NCBI GenBank assembly: GCA_947589455.1
Contig: CANQCD010000004.1
Span: 1 to 38,731, forward strand
Reading direction: 5' to 3'
Length of the DNA stretch: 38,731 bases
Source of the DNA: an uncultured Lachnospiraceae bacterium
GTDB lineage: Bacteria; Bacillota; Clostridia; Lachnospirales; Lachnospiraceae
Part shown: positions 25,215 through 33,595 of the stretch, one piece after another
Numbering within the stretch: the stretch's first letter is position 1
Layout of the letters: each line of letters opens with the position of its first letter
The notes under the pieces: model-generated
What the model was told of the DNA's origin: nothing
Seen by the model: the letters and a program-made list of their open reading frames with translations, nothing else
Databases searched by the model: none
Program-made: the position numbers and the translations under genes

Positions 25215-25242
25215 ATAAAATCCCCCATCCGTCCTCTGTCAA
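25215..25242 (-). promoter_or_regulatory. Promoter of ahcY
   Basis: On the minus strand a consensus TTGACA overlaps the stop codon of the upstream zinc-ribbon gene, with TTTTAT 16 bp further on. Confidence 0.5.
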
Positions 25243-27155
25243 TCATAATCGCTCATGTCATAATCATTCAGATCATAATCTTCATAGCTTCCAAACGTGT
25301 CCTGCGAAGAACCTGCACCGGATATCAATGCAGAGAATGTCTTCCCCAGAGTCTCCTCATCAATTCCCAGATTTTTGGACAGATTGTCTATCACCCCGGA
25401 ATAATCTATGCTGTTTACATATTCCTCACTATTTTGCTCATCATATACCTGGTCGCCGTCTGACGGTTTGAACTCATCCGGCGTTCTGTCGCTTTCCTTC
25501 ACCAGAGCGTCAAGTGAAACCAGCTCATCTGAGCCCGCCAGAAGAGAGCATTTCTCTTTCTGACCGTCCTTATCTCCTTCTGCCTCAATCTGGATCTTAT
25601 AATTTGCAAGCTCTGCCACAGCCTCGGAAGAATAGATCAGCATACCGTTTACATAGCCGTCTTTCAGATGGTTCAGATCGTAATCCTTGCATTCCACCAT
25701 CAATACTTTATCCGGATTAGCAATCGAATCCCCTGCCAGAGACTGATCTAACTTTAATGTAAAATCGCCGTTTAAAACACCGGACCGGTTGGTTCCGCTT
25801 CCCACAAGGGAAATCATATCGCATTTATTTTCTGTGTCGGACATTGTCAGTTCATATCCAAAATCATCGCCTTCAGACGGACTTGCCATGACAATTTTTG
25901 CGCCATCCACCTCAATGATGCGGCCGACGATCGTGTCGTCATCGGCTACCTCCACTGTCATTTTCGCCGTATCCGTACCTTCCCCATCTTCTTCACATTC
26001 TTCCAGCATATCGTCTATTTCATCCTGCCACGACTGCCATGCCGTATCGCTAAAATGGTCGGCGATCGCCTTGATGTCTTTGTCATCCCTTAATGCTGTC
26101 AGCACTTTCTTTCCTATTTCCGTAAATTCTTTTTGGCTGATCGTAACGGTATAATTTTTTGTTTCTACAGAAACTCCTCCGGCTTCACAGGTTCCATCTG
26201 ACTTTTCGACCTGTTTCACATTATCAATCACCAGGTCGGTATATTTCTGTATCATCTCCTGCAAAGCGTTTTCCGTCGGCAGAAAAGATAGACCAGACAG
26301 CTTGCTAAAGATTTCCTGCACCTCTTCATCCTGATATACAGAAGAGAGGTCCATATATGCTTTGGACAGCTCCGGAGCCCTGCAGTAGAGCTCTTTATTT
26401 TCATAATCATTGTAAATGCTTCCTGAGATCAGCCGCTCCCCATTGATACTGGCGACAAGCTCATATCCCGCCTTAGAATCTCTCGCACCGTACAACACAT
26501 CCATGGAAATCTCTTTGACTTTTGACATATCTACGCCATACGCCCCCAACAGGGATTTTAGCGTATCCGATAAATTAACTTTCATGGAAATCTCTTTTGA
26601 CGTTTCCTCTTCCGGGAGACTTTTTTTCGCTGCGGCGTAATAATCAATAAAAAAATCCGCCTTCTCATCCCGGTTCTTCTTTTCCACATATTGATAATAT
26701 TCCAGCGGGCTCATCATCGCCTTTTTGATTGCCGGAAATGCAAATGCCGCAACGCCAATGATACAAACTACGATCACGGCAGCGACTACGGCTGCCAGAG
26801 TTTTTTTGCTCTTCTTTTTCCCCGGCTCCCCGCTTTGTTGTATATTCTGACCGAACGTCCCTGCCTGCCAGCCGTCTGCTCCTGGCTGTCCATTCTGCCC
26901 GGACGCTCCTGCCTGCCAGCCGTCTGCTCCTGGCTGTCCATTCTGCCCAGACGCTCCTGCCTGCCAGCCGTCTGCTCCTGGCTGTCCCAACGCTTCTGTC
27001 TGCGGAGTATTTTCCGGATTCTGCCACATCTCCTGCGTTTCCTGCGCGGGATTTCCCTGTCCCTGCTGCGTATCCGAACCGTCCGCTTTCTGCCCGCAGA
27101 CAGAGCAAAACAGATCTCCCTCTTTTAATTCTGCACCACAATTACTGCATTTCAT
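25239..27155 (-). CDS. Zinc-ribbon membrane protein with a large extracellular domain
   Basis: A 638-residue protein. Residues 3-20 form a zinc ribbon (CSNCGAEL...CSVCG). A low-complexity linker follows, with three 16-residue repeats of GQPGADGWQAGASGQN (57-104). A KKKSKK stop-transfer flank and one membrane helix are at about 119-141. The remaining ~490 residues are probably extracellular and form a beta-rich domain. The tail is acidic and tyrosine-rich (YEDYDLNDYDMSDYD). The layout of cytoplasmic zinc ribbon, single helix and outer domain is common in Firmicutes, but function is unknown. It has its own ribosome binding site (TGGAGGAAAAAGC) and probable promoter. I do not recognise the outer domain. 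Confidence 0.75.
   Translation of the reverse strand: MKCSNCGAELKEGDLFCSVCGQKADGSDTQQGQGNPAQETQEMWQNPENTPQTEALGQPGADGWQAGASGQNGQPGADGWQAGASGQNGQPGADGWQAGTFGQNIQQSGEPGKKKSKKTLAAVVAAVIVVCIIGVAAFAFPAIKKAMMSPLEYYQYVEKKNRDEKADFFIDYYAAAKKSLPEEETSKEISMKVNLSDTLKSLLGAYGVDMSKVKEISMDVLYGARDSKAGYELVASINGERLISGSIYNDYENKELYCRAPELSKAYMDLSSVYQDEEVQEIFSKLSGLSFLPTENALQEMIQKYTDLVIDNVKQVEKSDGTCEAGGVSVETKNYTVTISQKEFTEIGKKVLTALRDDKDIKAIADHFSDTAWQSWQDEIDDMLEECEEDGEGTDTAKMTVEVADDDTIVGRIIEVDGAKIVMASPSEGDDFGYELTMSDTENKCDMISLVGSGTNRSGVLNGDFTLKLDQSLAGDSIANPDKVLMVECKDYDLNHLKDGYVNGMLIYSSEAVAELANYKIQIEAEGDKDGQKEKCSLLAGSDELVSLDALVKESDRTPDEFKPSDGDQVYDEQNSEEYVNSIDYSGVIDNLSKNLGIDEETLGKTFSALISGAGSSQDTFGSYEDYDLNDYDMSDYD
26844..26987 (-). 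repeat. Three 48-bp in-frame tandem repeats
   Basis: 144 bp encode three copies of a 16-residue Gly/Gln/Trp unit between the zinc ribbon and the membrane helix. The first two copies are nearly identical and the third ends in a changed TFGQN, so the copy number is likely to vary. Confidence 0.9.
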
Positions 27156-27194
27156 GCTTTTTCCTCCATTTTTTCATTCTAATCCACATTCCAA

Positions 27195-27251
27195 GCAAAT
27201 CTATTTGCTTTGCGAATCTATTTACTTTGCAAATCCACTCGCTTTGCGAAC
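27195..27251. repeat. 17-bp tandem repeats upstream of the zinc-ribbon gene
   Basis: Three units at 27195, 27212 and 27229, each GC(A/G)AAT-C-...-CTTT, and a partial fourth. They sit in the leader of the minus-strand gene, about 40-95 nt before its start codon. Confidence 0.75.
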
Positions 27252-27358
27252 CATGTCCGCATTGTGAAAAACCAGCGCATCGGCATGATCTTTCAACCTG
27301 TGCTGTGATCTTACCGTAGCGACGTCAAGTCAGGCGGTACACAACCGCACATAGCCAT

Positions 27359-27385
27359 AGTATACGCAATACCGCAAAAAGTCAA
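27359..27385 (-). promoter_or_regulatory. Probable promoter of the zinc-ribbon gene
   Basis: On the minus strand TTGACT is followed by TATACT (15 bp) or TACTAT (17 bp). It implies a leader of nearly 200 nt containing a GCGGT/ACCGC hairpin. Confidence 0.45.
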
Positions 27386-27389
27386 GCCT

Positions 27390-27443
27390 TTGTGGCAGCC
27401 CAAAATTGTGACAACCACCCAAAATTGTGGCAGCCGCCCGAAA
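27390..27443. repeat. Short tandem repeats between divergent promoters
   Basis: Three units of 16-19 bp starting TTGTG(G/A)CA and ending in AAAA or AAA, at 27390, 27406 and 27425, just upstream of the two divergent promoters. The 27156-27545 gap holds these repeats, the 17-bp repeats and the two promoters; no gene is seen. Confidence 0.65.
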
Positions 27444-27484
27444 TTGCAAAAGGGCAAAAAAATTGCCTGAAATCAGAAAACTTA

Positions 27485-27514
27485 TTTACTATAAAGGGAA
27501 CCTTGTGATAAAAT
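27485..27514 (+). promoter_or_regulatory. Promoter of the ABC exporter operon
   Basis: TTTACT and TAAAAT are 18 bp apart, with an extended -10 (TGaTAAAAT). AGGAGG follows at 27531-27536. Confidence 0.55.
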
Positions 27515-27545
27515 AATACCATTCACAAAAAGGAGGCCTAGCATA

Positions 27546-28295
27546 TTGACAGAACAACACAGCCTGCCTTCCATCCGGGCAGAACATATCAAAAAAAGTT
27601 TTCTGCGCGGGCGGAAACAGGTGTTAAAAGATATCTGCTTTGAAGCTGCTCCCGGAGAATGCATCGGAATCCTGGGCGCAAATGGCTGCGGCAAATCTAC
27701 GCTGCTCTCTATCCTTGCCGGCATCCAAAAGCCGGACGGCGGTTCTCTGTTTTGCCAGGGAAGAGAGTTACTGCAAAAGAAGCGCACAGACAGCATCTTT
27801 CCTACGATCGGGTATGTTCCCCAGGAATGCCCGCTCATGGATGAGCTGAACGCTCTTGATAATCTGAAGCTCTGGTACAGCGACAGCCCCCTCTCCCTGC
27901 GTGATGAGCTGTCCTCCGGCATCCTTGCCATGCTTGGGATTCCTGATTTTCTAAAGACAAGCGTGCGGCAGATGTCCGGCGGCATGAAAAAGAGGCTCAG
28001 CATCGGCTGTGCCGTGGCAAAAGCCCCCAGCGTCCTGATCCTTGGCGAACCCGGCGCCGCCCTCGACCTGATCTGCAAGGAACGCATCGAAGTATATTTG
28101 AAAAACTACCGGCAGCAGGGCAATACCATCCTTATCGCCACGCACGAAGAACGCGAAATCCGTTTGTGCGACAGGCTGTTTTTATTAAAGGGCGGCATAC
28201 TGGAGCCATATCAGTATGATGGCAATATCCACCAGCTTGCCGGAAAACTGCAGGAAACCACTGCCAGGAGACCTGAAAAGTCGCCCTTGCAATAA
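27546..28295 (+). CDS. ABC transporter ATP-binding protein with an altered Walker B
   Basis: A 249-residue ATPase. Walker A is GANGCGKST (44-52), the Q-loop YVPQE, signature MSGGMKKR, D-loop ALD and H-loop ATHEE. The Walker B reads VLILGEPG: the magnesium-binding Asp is Gly167 (codon GGC at 28044-28046) while the catalytic Glu is kept. A single GAC-to-GGC change would explain it. The start is TTG with AGGAGG 9 nt upstream. It heads an operon with two ABC-2-type permeases at 28461 and 29834. The gene end is repeated twice downstream. Either the protein hydrolyses poorly or the base is a strain or sequence variant. Exported substrate unknown. Confidence 0.85.
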   Translation: MTEQHSLPSIRAEHIKKSFLRGRKQVLKDICFEAAPGECIGILGANGCGKSTLLSILAGIQKPDGGSLFCQGRELLQKKRTDSIFPTIGYVPQECPLMDELNALDNLKLWYSDSPLSLRDELSSGILAMLGIPDFLKTSVRQMSGGMKKRLSIGCAVAKAPSVLILGEPGAALDLICKERIEVYLKNYRQQGNTILIATHEEREIRLCDRLFLLKGGILEPYQYDGNIHQLAGKLQETTARRPEKSPLQ

Positions 28296-28432
28296 ACAAA
28301 CACGCCGGACACTCCGAAGGAAACCACTGCCAGGAGGCCTGAAAAAACGCCTTGCAATAAACAAATACGCCGGGCACTCCGAAGGAAACCACTGCCAGGA
28401 GGCCTGAAAAGTCGCCCTTGCAATAAACAAAT
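28254..28432 (+). repeat. 65/66-bp tandem repeats echoing the end of the ATPase gene
   Basis: Units at 28254, 28320 and 28385 (the last partial) begin GAAACCACTGCCAGGAG. The first encodes the last residues of the ATPase (ETTARRPEKSPLQ) and its stop codon; the others are noncoding copies filling the gap to the permease gene. Confidence 0.9.
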
Positions 28433-28460
28433 CAACACGCCGCAACATATGAGGTGAACC

Positions 28461-29699
28461 ATGAAATTTTATATCCGCTATATCCGCCTGGAAGCCAAAA
28501 GAATGTTATTATCCCTTCCGTCCATCTTTGGAGGGAGTTTCTTTTTGCTGCTTCTGCTCAGCGGACTGTTTGGGATTTTTTACGTCTGCCAGACAGACGA
28601 TACGGCTGACAGCCTTCCGGTCATCGGGGTTGTCGCACCGGAAGAAGAACCTCTCGTCGACTGGATGATCTCCACGGTCAGCCAGATGGAAAATGCCAAA
28701 AACGCGTTCCGTTTTGAACGCGTCACCAGAGAGGACGGACAGAGACGGCTGCAAAACGGGGATATCAATGTGATATTTGAAATCCCGGAAGGCTATATCC
28801 GGTCTATTGTAAACGGAAGCAACAAACACGTGACCATCCGCTTTGCAAAAGGTCAGACAACGATCGTCAGCTTCCTGATCCGAGAGGTGTCAAAAGCGGC
28901 GTCGTCATTTATCTTAAACACAGAAGCCGCCCTGTATTCCCTACAGGACTACTATGCCTCCCACGGTCTGCCAAATATGCAAAAAGAGGAGTTAAAACTA
29001 AACATCCAGTTTATCCGTGAAATCGCCGGATTGGAGCAGGCAATCGAACCGGATATCGCCGAGGCGGAAAATGCCTACTCCCTTCCGGTTACTTACACGG
29101 CGTCCGGAATCGTTTTACTCCTGTTCTTGTGGGGTCTCACCTGCGCCAAAATGCTTACTTCCCAGAGCAGTGCATTCCAAAACCAGCTTTTTCTGGAGGG
29201 CATCCGAACCGGAAAACAGATTTTGGCAAGAGGCGCCGCTTTTTTTGCCGTCTGCCTGATCAATTTCTTACTCTTCCTGTCTATCGGCGCAGCTGTCCTT
29301 CTGATTGGGAAGCTTCCGGCAGGAGATATGATATTGGCGTCGCCGGCGGGAATCCTGCGTTTTGCCGTTGGGATGCTTCCGGTACTGTTCCTGTCCTCTT
29401 CTTTTATCCTGATGATATACGAAGCCGTCTCCGATACCCTGGGAGGAATCCTGTTTTTATTTTTCAGCGTTCTGATCATGGGGCTTTGCTCCGGCTGCTT
29501 TTACCCGATTGATTACCTGCCGGAAGCGATACGGAATATTGCAGGCGGCCTGCCAGTCCGTCGCGGACTTTGCTATACGATGGCTCTCCTGTGCGGAGAA
29601 ACAGATACTTCCTCTCTCTTGTATCTCCTGTTCGATACCTTTTTATGTTATTTCCTGTGCATATTGTGCCGCAGCGTAAAAAGGCGGATCGCTGAGTAA
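28461..29699 (+). CDS. ABC-2 type permease, first subunit
   Basis: A 412-residue membrane protein. One N-terminal helix (about 19-43) is followed by an extracytoplasmic domain of about 170 residues (IGVVAPEEEPLVDW onward). About five or six helices follow from residue 210 to the end. This is the ABC2_membrane_3 pattern of exporters for drugs, peptides or lipids. GAGGTG precedes the ATG. It lies between the ATPase and a second permease of similar plan, so a heterodimeric permease pair with one ATPase type is expected. The substrate cannot be inferred; no peptide precursor or immunity gene is next to it. Confidence 0.8.
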   Translation: MKFYIRYIRLEAKRMLLSLPSIFGGSFFLLLLLSGLFGIFYVCQTDDTADSLPVIGVVAPEEEPLVDWMISTVSQMENAKNAFRFERVTREDGQRRLQNGDINVIFEIPEGYIRSIVNGSNKHVTIRFAKGQTTIVSFLIREVSKAASSFILNTEAALYSLQDYYASHGLPNMQKEELKLNIQFIREIAGLEQAIEPDIAEAENAYSLPVTYTASGIVLLLFLWGLTCAKMLTSQSSAFQNQLFLEGIRTGKQILARGAAFFAVCLINFLLFLSIGAAVLLIGKLPAGDMILASPAGILRFAVGMLPVLFLSSSFILMIYEAVSDTLGGILFLFFSVLIMGLCSGCFYPIDYLPEAIRNIAGGLPVRRGLCYTMALLCGETDTSSLLYLLFDTFLCYFLCILCRSVKRRIAE

Positions 29700-29833
29700 C
29701 GGCGTCTTCGCACCGTTTGCGTGACAAGACATAGCGAAAGCATACCTGCGTTGGTTTTGGCGATACAACGATCATGGACAAAATAAGCGTTTCGCTATTA
29801 CCTATATAGACTATGATAAAAGGAGGACTTCCC

Positions 29834-31183
29834 ATGATAAGAAAACGGTCGGAAATGGAAAAAAATTTTCCCGAAACAAGAAAAAAACACCCGGAAACGG
29901 AAAAAAATTCCCAAAAAACAAGAAAAAAACACCCGGAAACGAAAAAAAATTCCCGGAAAACAAGAAAAAAATACCCGGAAACAGGAAAAAAACATTTAAC
30001 AAAGAAAAAAGAGTTCCCGACAGCGGTAAAAGAATTTCAGATCTATTCCCGGCTCCTTGGCAAACGGATCTTGAAACGGCCGCTTTTTCTCCTGGTGCTC
30101 CTTCTCCTTCCAGCCGCCGTGCTCTTCCTGCAAAACTGCAAGACCGGAGAAGATTCCCTCGTCCGGGTCGCGCTTTATTCACCGGAACAGGGACTTTCTT
30201 CCCCGTCAGAAAAACTAATCGAAGAAATGCTCTCCCTGTCCAATGCATCGATTTCTTTTTTCCGCTGCCAATCCGAAAAAGAGCTCATCCATGCGATTGC
30301 AAAAGACGGAGCCGCCTGCGGCTATATCCTGCCCGCGCAGCTCGATGAAAAAATACAGCGCTATGCCAAAGACCGCACGCCTTTCCTGCGGACAATCCGC
30401 TCCCGCGGGGAAATCAGCACAAAAATTGTAGATGAGATCGTGCTCGGAAAGATTTATCAGTCCTTTTCCTATTATCTTCTGTCCGATTTTCTAAAAAAAC
30501 AAACCGGAACAGAACCCGACGAAGAGGAGCTGTCCGCCACTTTCCAGACTTATCAGAACGACGAGCTCCTCTTCACCTTTGAATATATCGACGGAACAGG
30601 CAATACGATCCTGAATGATAAAAATTCCAATTATATGATGCTGCCTGTCCGGGGCATTATCTCCGTCTTTGTCCTGTTAGCTGCAATGGCCGGAGCCGTT
30701 CTGTGGTACACGGACTCCAAACGAGGAATCCTTGCCGGACTGCCGCGCCGCGGACAATATTTTTTCCAGTTCCTCTCTCTGTTCCTTCCGGCGCTCTTTT
30801 CCGGAATCGCCGGATTGATCACACTAAAAATAGCGGGACTGTATATAAAAACAACTATCGAACTCCCCGCGATGCTCGGACTGATCTTCTGCTGCTGCGC
30901 CCTTGTGCATCTCCTGCGGAAGCTGTTTCGCAAAAGAGAGTTTTTTCTCGCTTCCATTCCGGTTTTTATCATCGGTTCGCTGATCCTCTGCCCTGTCTTT
31001 CTCTCTGTCGAAACCTTCTTTCCAAAGCTTGCGCTGATAAACCGCATTTTCCCCGCCGCCTGCTATTTAAACAGCCTCTATGGCGCGCCGCAGTTTGGCT
31101 TTATGTTTCTGTACTGCGCCGCCTGCCTTATCCTTGCAGATATTCTATCCCGATTAACTTCAATCCTCTGGCCGGAGCGGTAG
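29834..31183 (+). CDS. ABC-2 type permease, second subunit, with a lysine-rich repeat tail
   Basis: A 449-residue protein. The first 60 residues are strongly basic and contain three 14-residue repeats (pattern NSQKTRKKHPETKK). The first helix is at about 79-96, then an outer domain of about 180 residues, then six helices. AAGGAGG lies 7 nt before the ATG at 29834; an ATG at 29813 precedes that site and is not used. The basic tail would lie in the cytoplasm next to the ATPase or the membrane surface. The gene's 3' end overlaps the convergent truA by 56 bp. Same operon as the ATPase and first permease, though a 134-bp gap with an inverted repeat (TAGCGAAA...TTTCGCTA) separates the permeases. 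Confidence 0.75.
   Translation: MIRKRSEMEKNFPETRKKHPETEKNSQKTRKKHPETKKNSRKTRKKYPETGKKHLTKKKEFPTAVKEFQIYSRLLGKRILKRPLFLLVLLLLPAAVLFLQNCKTGEDSLVRVALYSPEQGLSSPSEKLIEEMLSLSNASISFFRCQSEKELIHAIAKDGAACGYILPAQLDEKIQRYAKDRTPFLRTIRSRGEISTKIVDEIVLGKIYQSFSYYLLSDFLKKQTGTEPDEEELSATFQTYQNDELLFTFEYIDGTGNTILNDKNSNYMMLPVRGIISVFVLLAAMAGAVLWYTDSKRGILAGLPRRGQYFFQFLSLFLPALFSGIAGLITLKIAGLYIKTTIELPAMLGLIFCCCALVHLLRKLFRKREFFLASIPVFIIGSLILCPVFLSVETFFPKLALINRIFPAACYLNSLYGAPQFGFMFLYCAACLILADILSRLTSILWPER
29864..29989 (+). repeat. Three 42-bp in-frame tandem repeats (Lys-rich)
   Basis: 126 bp of A-rich DNA encode three 14-residue basic units at the N-terminus of the second permease. The A-runs make this a likely slippage site. 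Confidence 0.88.
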
Positions 31184-31871
31184 GTCCCGCCTTTGCCCGG
31201 TCGCAGCTTGCGATCACCGCCGGTATCTTCTCCGGCGCCAATGCGCCCTTTCCAACCTCTATCAGCGTTCCGGCAATGATCCGCACCATATTATACAGGA
31301 AGCCATTTCCCTGCACGCGGATACAGATCAGGTCGTCCCGCCGCTTTATTTCCAGCGAATCAATCCGGCGCACCGTAGTTTTTACCTGTGCGCCCGCACT
31401 GCAGAATCCGGCGAAATCATGCTCGCCGACAAAAGCCGCCGCCGCCCGCCTCATCGCCTCCACATCCAGCGCTCCATAGCAAAAATACGCTGTGTTTCGA
31501 TATTCCGGCAGCGGAAAAGTCCTGTTCAATATTGTATATTCATATGTTTTCCGGCATTCACAGCGCCTTGGGTGAAACGTTCTGTCAACTTCCCTGGAAG
31601 CCTGTACTACAATATCTTCCGGCAGTCTCTGGTTTAATGCATAGGAAAATTTTTCCGCCGGTATTTTCGAATCCGTATCAAATACAGCGACATTTCCCAG
31701 CGCATGGACGCCCGCATCTGTCCTGCTGGCTCCGATAACCTGAATCTCCTCCCCTGTCAGCTCGCTGACCGCACGGTTTAATACGCCCTCGATCGTTACC
31801 GCCGCCGGCTGGAGCTGCCAGCCATGATAATTTGTCCCGTCATACGAGACGACTAAAAAAATTCGTTTCAA
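31128..31871 (-). CDS. truA: tRNA pseudouridine(38-40) synthase
   Basis: A 247-residue TruA of normal length, modifying U38-U40 of the tRNA anticodon stem. The catalytic Asp is D52 in GASRTDAGVHALG. The second-half motifs FAGFCSAGAQVKTTVRRI and GNGFLYNMVRII are intact. The start is TTG with GAGGAAACTGC upstream. It is the last gene of ecfA1-ecfA2-ecfT-truA, a common Firmicutes arrangement. Its last 18 codons overlap the 3' end of the convergent ABC permease gene, and no terminator separates them. Confidence 0.97.
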   Translation of the reverse strand: MKRIFLVVSYDGTNYHGWQLQPAAVTIEGVLNRAVSELTGEEIQVIGASRTDAGVHALGNVAVFDTDSKIPAEKFSYALNQRLPEDIVVQASREVDRTFHPRRCECRKTYEYTILNRTFPLPEYRNTAYFCYGALDVEAMRRAAAAFVGEHDFAGFCSAGAQVKTTVRRIDSLEIKRRDDLICIRVQGNGFLYNMVRIIAGTLIEVGKGALAPEKIPAVIASCDRAKAGPTAPARGLKLIGIEYLQG

Positions 31872-31907
31872 AGCAGTTTCCTCGTCAAAGTTTCCCTTGT
31901 TTTCAGT

Positions 31908-32714
31908 TCAAAACGGACTGATCCGCACCGTTACCGCCAGCGCCGCGATATATACCAGACAACACAGATATCCGAAAATATCCCTTCCCCGATAGCGGAG
32001 CGGATACATTTTTGTCCTGCCCTCCCCTCCGTGATAGCACCGGGAATCCATTGCAAGCGCCAGTTCCCCCGCCCTGCGTATTGCCGACACAAAAAGCGGC
32101 ACCAAAACCGGCAGCATACTTTTCATCCTCTGGAACGCATTGCCCGATTCAAAATCAGCGCCCCTTGCCGCCTGCGCTTTCATGATCCGGTCTGTCTCTT
32201 CAACGAGAATGGGGATGAAGCGCAGGGCGATCGACATCATCATCGCCACTTCATGCACCGGTACCCGGAATATTTTTAACGGGCGCAAAAGACGCTCTAA
32301 TCCGGCAGTCAGCTGGTTTGGCGTAGTTGTAAACGTCATAATGGACGCCCCCAGGATCAGAAGCGCCAGCCGCAATGTGATATATATCATCTTGCGTATC
32401 CCTTCCCAGGTAACGGCAACAACGCCCCATGCAAAAATCTCTTTCCCCGGCGTCCAGAACAGATTTAACATACCGGTTAAAAGCAAGATAAATAATACCG
32501 GCTTTAATCCACGCATAATATAGGAAAACGGAACTTTCGATAACGCGAGGACAATCCCAAAAAACAGGATGGCCGCCGCATAGCCCGCAAAATCCTGAAA
32601 TGTAAACAGCGATACCATGTAAACCAGCGTGACAACTATCTTGACCCGCGCATCCAGCCGGTGGATCGGGGAATCCGCTGCATAATACTGCCCAATCGTA
32701 ATATCCCGGATCAT
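31908..32714 (-). CDS. ecfT: Energy-coupling factor transporter transmembrane protein EcfT
   Basis: A 268-residue membrane protein linking the two ECF ATPases to exchangeable substrate-binding S components for vitamins or metals. It has about five to six helices and the coupling motif MKAQAARGAD near residues 178-187; the second coupling helix ends LALAMDSRCYHGG. The ATG overlaps the ecfA2 stop by 4 bp. No S component is encoded in the window, as expected for a group II (shared) ECF module. Confidence 0.96.
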   Translation of the reverse strand: MIRDITIGQYYAADSPIHRLDARVKIVVTLVYMVSLFTFQDFAGYAAAILFFGIVLALSKVPFSYIMRGLKPVLFILLLTGMLNLFWTPGKEIFAWGVVAVTWEGIRKMIYITLRLALLILGASIMTFTTTPNQLTAGLERLLRPLKIFRVPVHEVAMMMSIALRFIPILVEETDRIMKAQAARGADFESGNAFQRMKSMLPVLVPLFVSAIRRAGELALAMDSRCYHGGEGRTKMYPLRYRGRDIFGYLCCLVYIAALAVTVRISPF

Positions 32715-33577
32715 ACTGCACCCCGCTTTCTATCCTGATACCATCGTATGACAGCATCCGCCGTCTCGTCTACGGTAATGCAGTCCCCAGGTATGGCAAA
32801 TCCTTTCTCTCGCAGGCTGTTGGCAATCTTTGCCGACACAGGGACGTCCAGTCCAATCTGCCCTAATTCTTTCTGGTAACGGAACACCTTATGCGGCTCC
32901 CCGTCCAGGACAATCTCACCCTGGTTCATCACGATCACGCGGTCTGCATACTCCGCGATATCCTCCATGCTGTGCGATACAAAGAGAATAGTCAAATCCC
33001 GCTCCTTTTGCAGCCGTTTTAAGAGAGCGAATATATTTTCCTTTCCCTCTGGGTCAAGCCCCGCCACCGGCTCATCCAGCGCAAGGACCTCCGGCTTCAT
33101 CGCCAGCACGCCGGCAAGCGCCACTCTTCTTTTCTGCCCTCCGGAAAGCAAAAATGGCGAAACGTCTATGAGCTCTTCTCCAATCCCGACGTCCTTTAGC
33201 GCCTGAAACGCAAAAAGTTCCGTCTCTAACGGCGTCATTCCCATATTCGCAGGGCCAAACTGCACATCCTTTATGACAGTCTCCTCGAACAGCTGATGCT
33301 CCGGATACTGGAATACCAGACCGACTTTTCCCCGCAATGTCTTCATCGAGAAATCCTTGTCGTATATATTTTTCCCATTATAATATACGCTGCCCTCCGT
33401 TGCCCGCTCCAGACCATTTAAAAGCCGCAGCAGCGTTGATTTCCCAGAGCCAGTGTGGCCGATAATGCCGACAAACTCATTCTTCTCAATCGTCAGGTTG
33501 ATCTTTTTCAGCGCGCATGTTTCTTCCTTTGTCCCTTTTCCATAGATATAAAATACATTTTCCAGACGAATCGACAT
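32711..33577 (-). CDS. ecfA2: Energy-coupling factor transporter ATP-binding protein EcfA2
   Basis: A 288-residue ATPase. Walker A is GHTGSGKST, the signature LLSGGQKRRVALAG, Walker B VLALDEPVAGLDP, and the H-loop is VSHSMED. The ATG at 33577 is preferred over a TTG 6 bp upstream because GGAGG is 7 nt from it. It is translationally coupled to ecfT and follows ecfA1 after a short gap. Confidence 0.96.
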   Translation of the reverse strand: MSIRLENVFYIYGKGTKEETCALKKINLTIEKNEFVGIIGHTGSGKSTLLRLLNGLERATEGSVYYNGKNIYDKDFSMKTLRGKVGLVFQYPEHQLFEETVIKDVQFGPANMGMTPLETELFAFQALKDVGIGEELIDVSPFLLSGGQKRRVALAGVLAMKPEVLALDEPVAGLDPEGKENIFALLKRLQKERDLTILFVSHSMEDIAEYADRVIVMNQGEIVLDGEPHKVFRYQKELGQIGLDVPVSAKIANSLREKGFAIPGDCITVDETADAVIRWYQDRKRGAV

Positions 33578-33595
33578 GGTCAAGCCTCCATTTTT

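Noticed and set aside
28132-28462. Several overlapping minus-strand frames with repeated hydrophobic peptides
   Set aside because: They arise from the 65/66-bp noncoding repeats and from the antisense of the ATPase gene.
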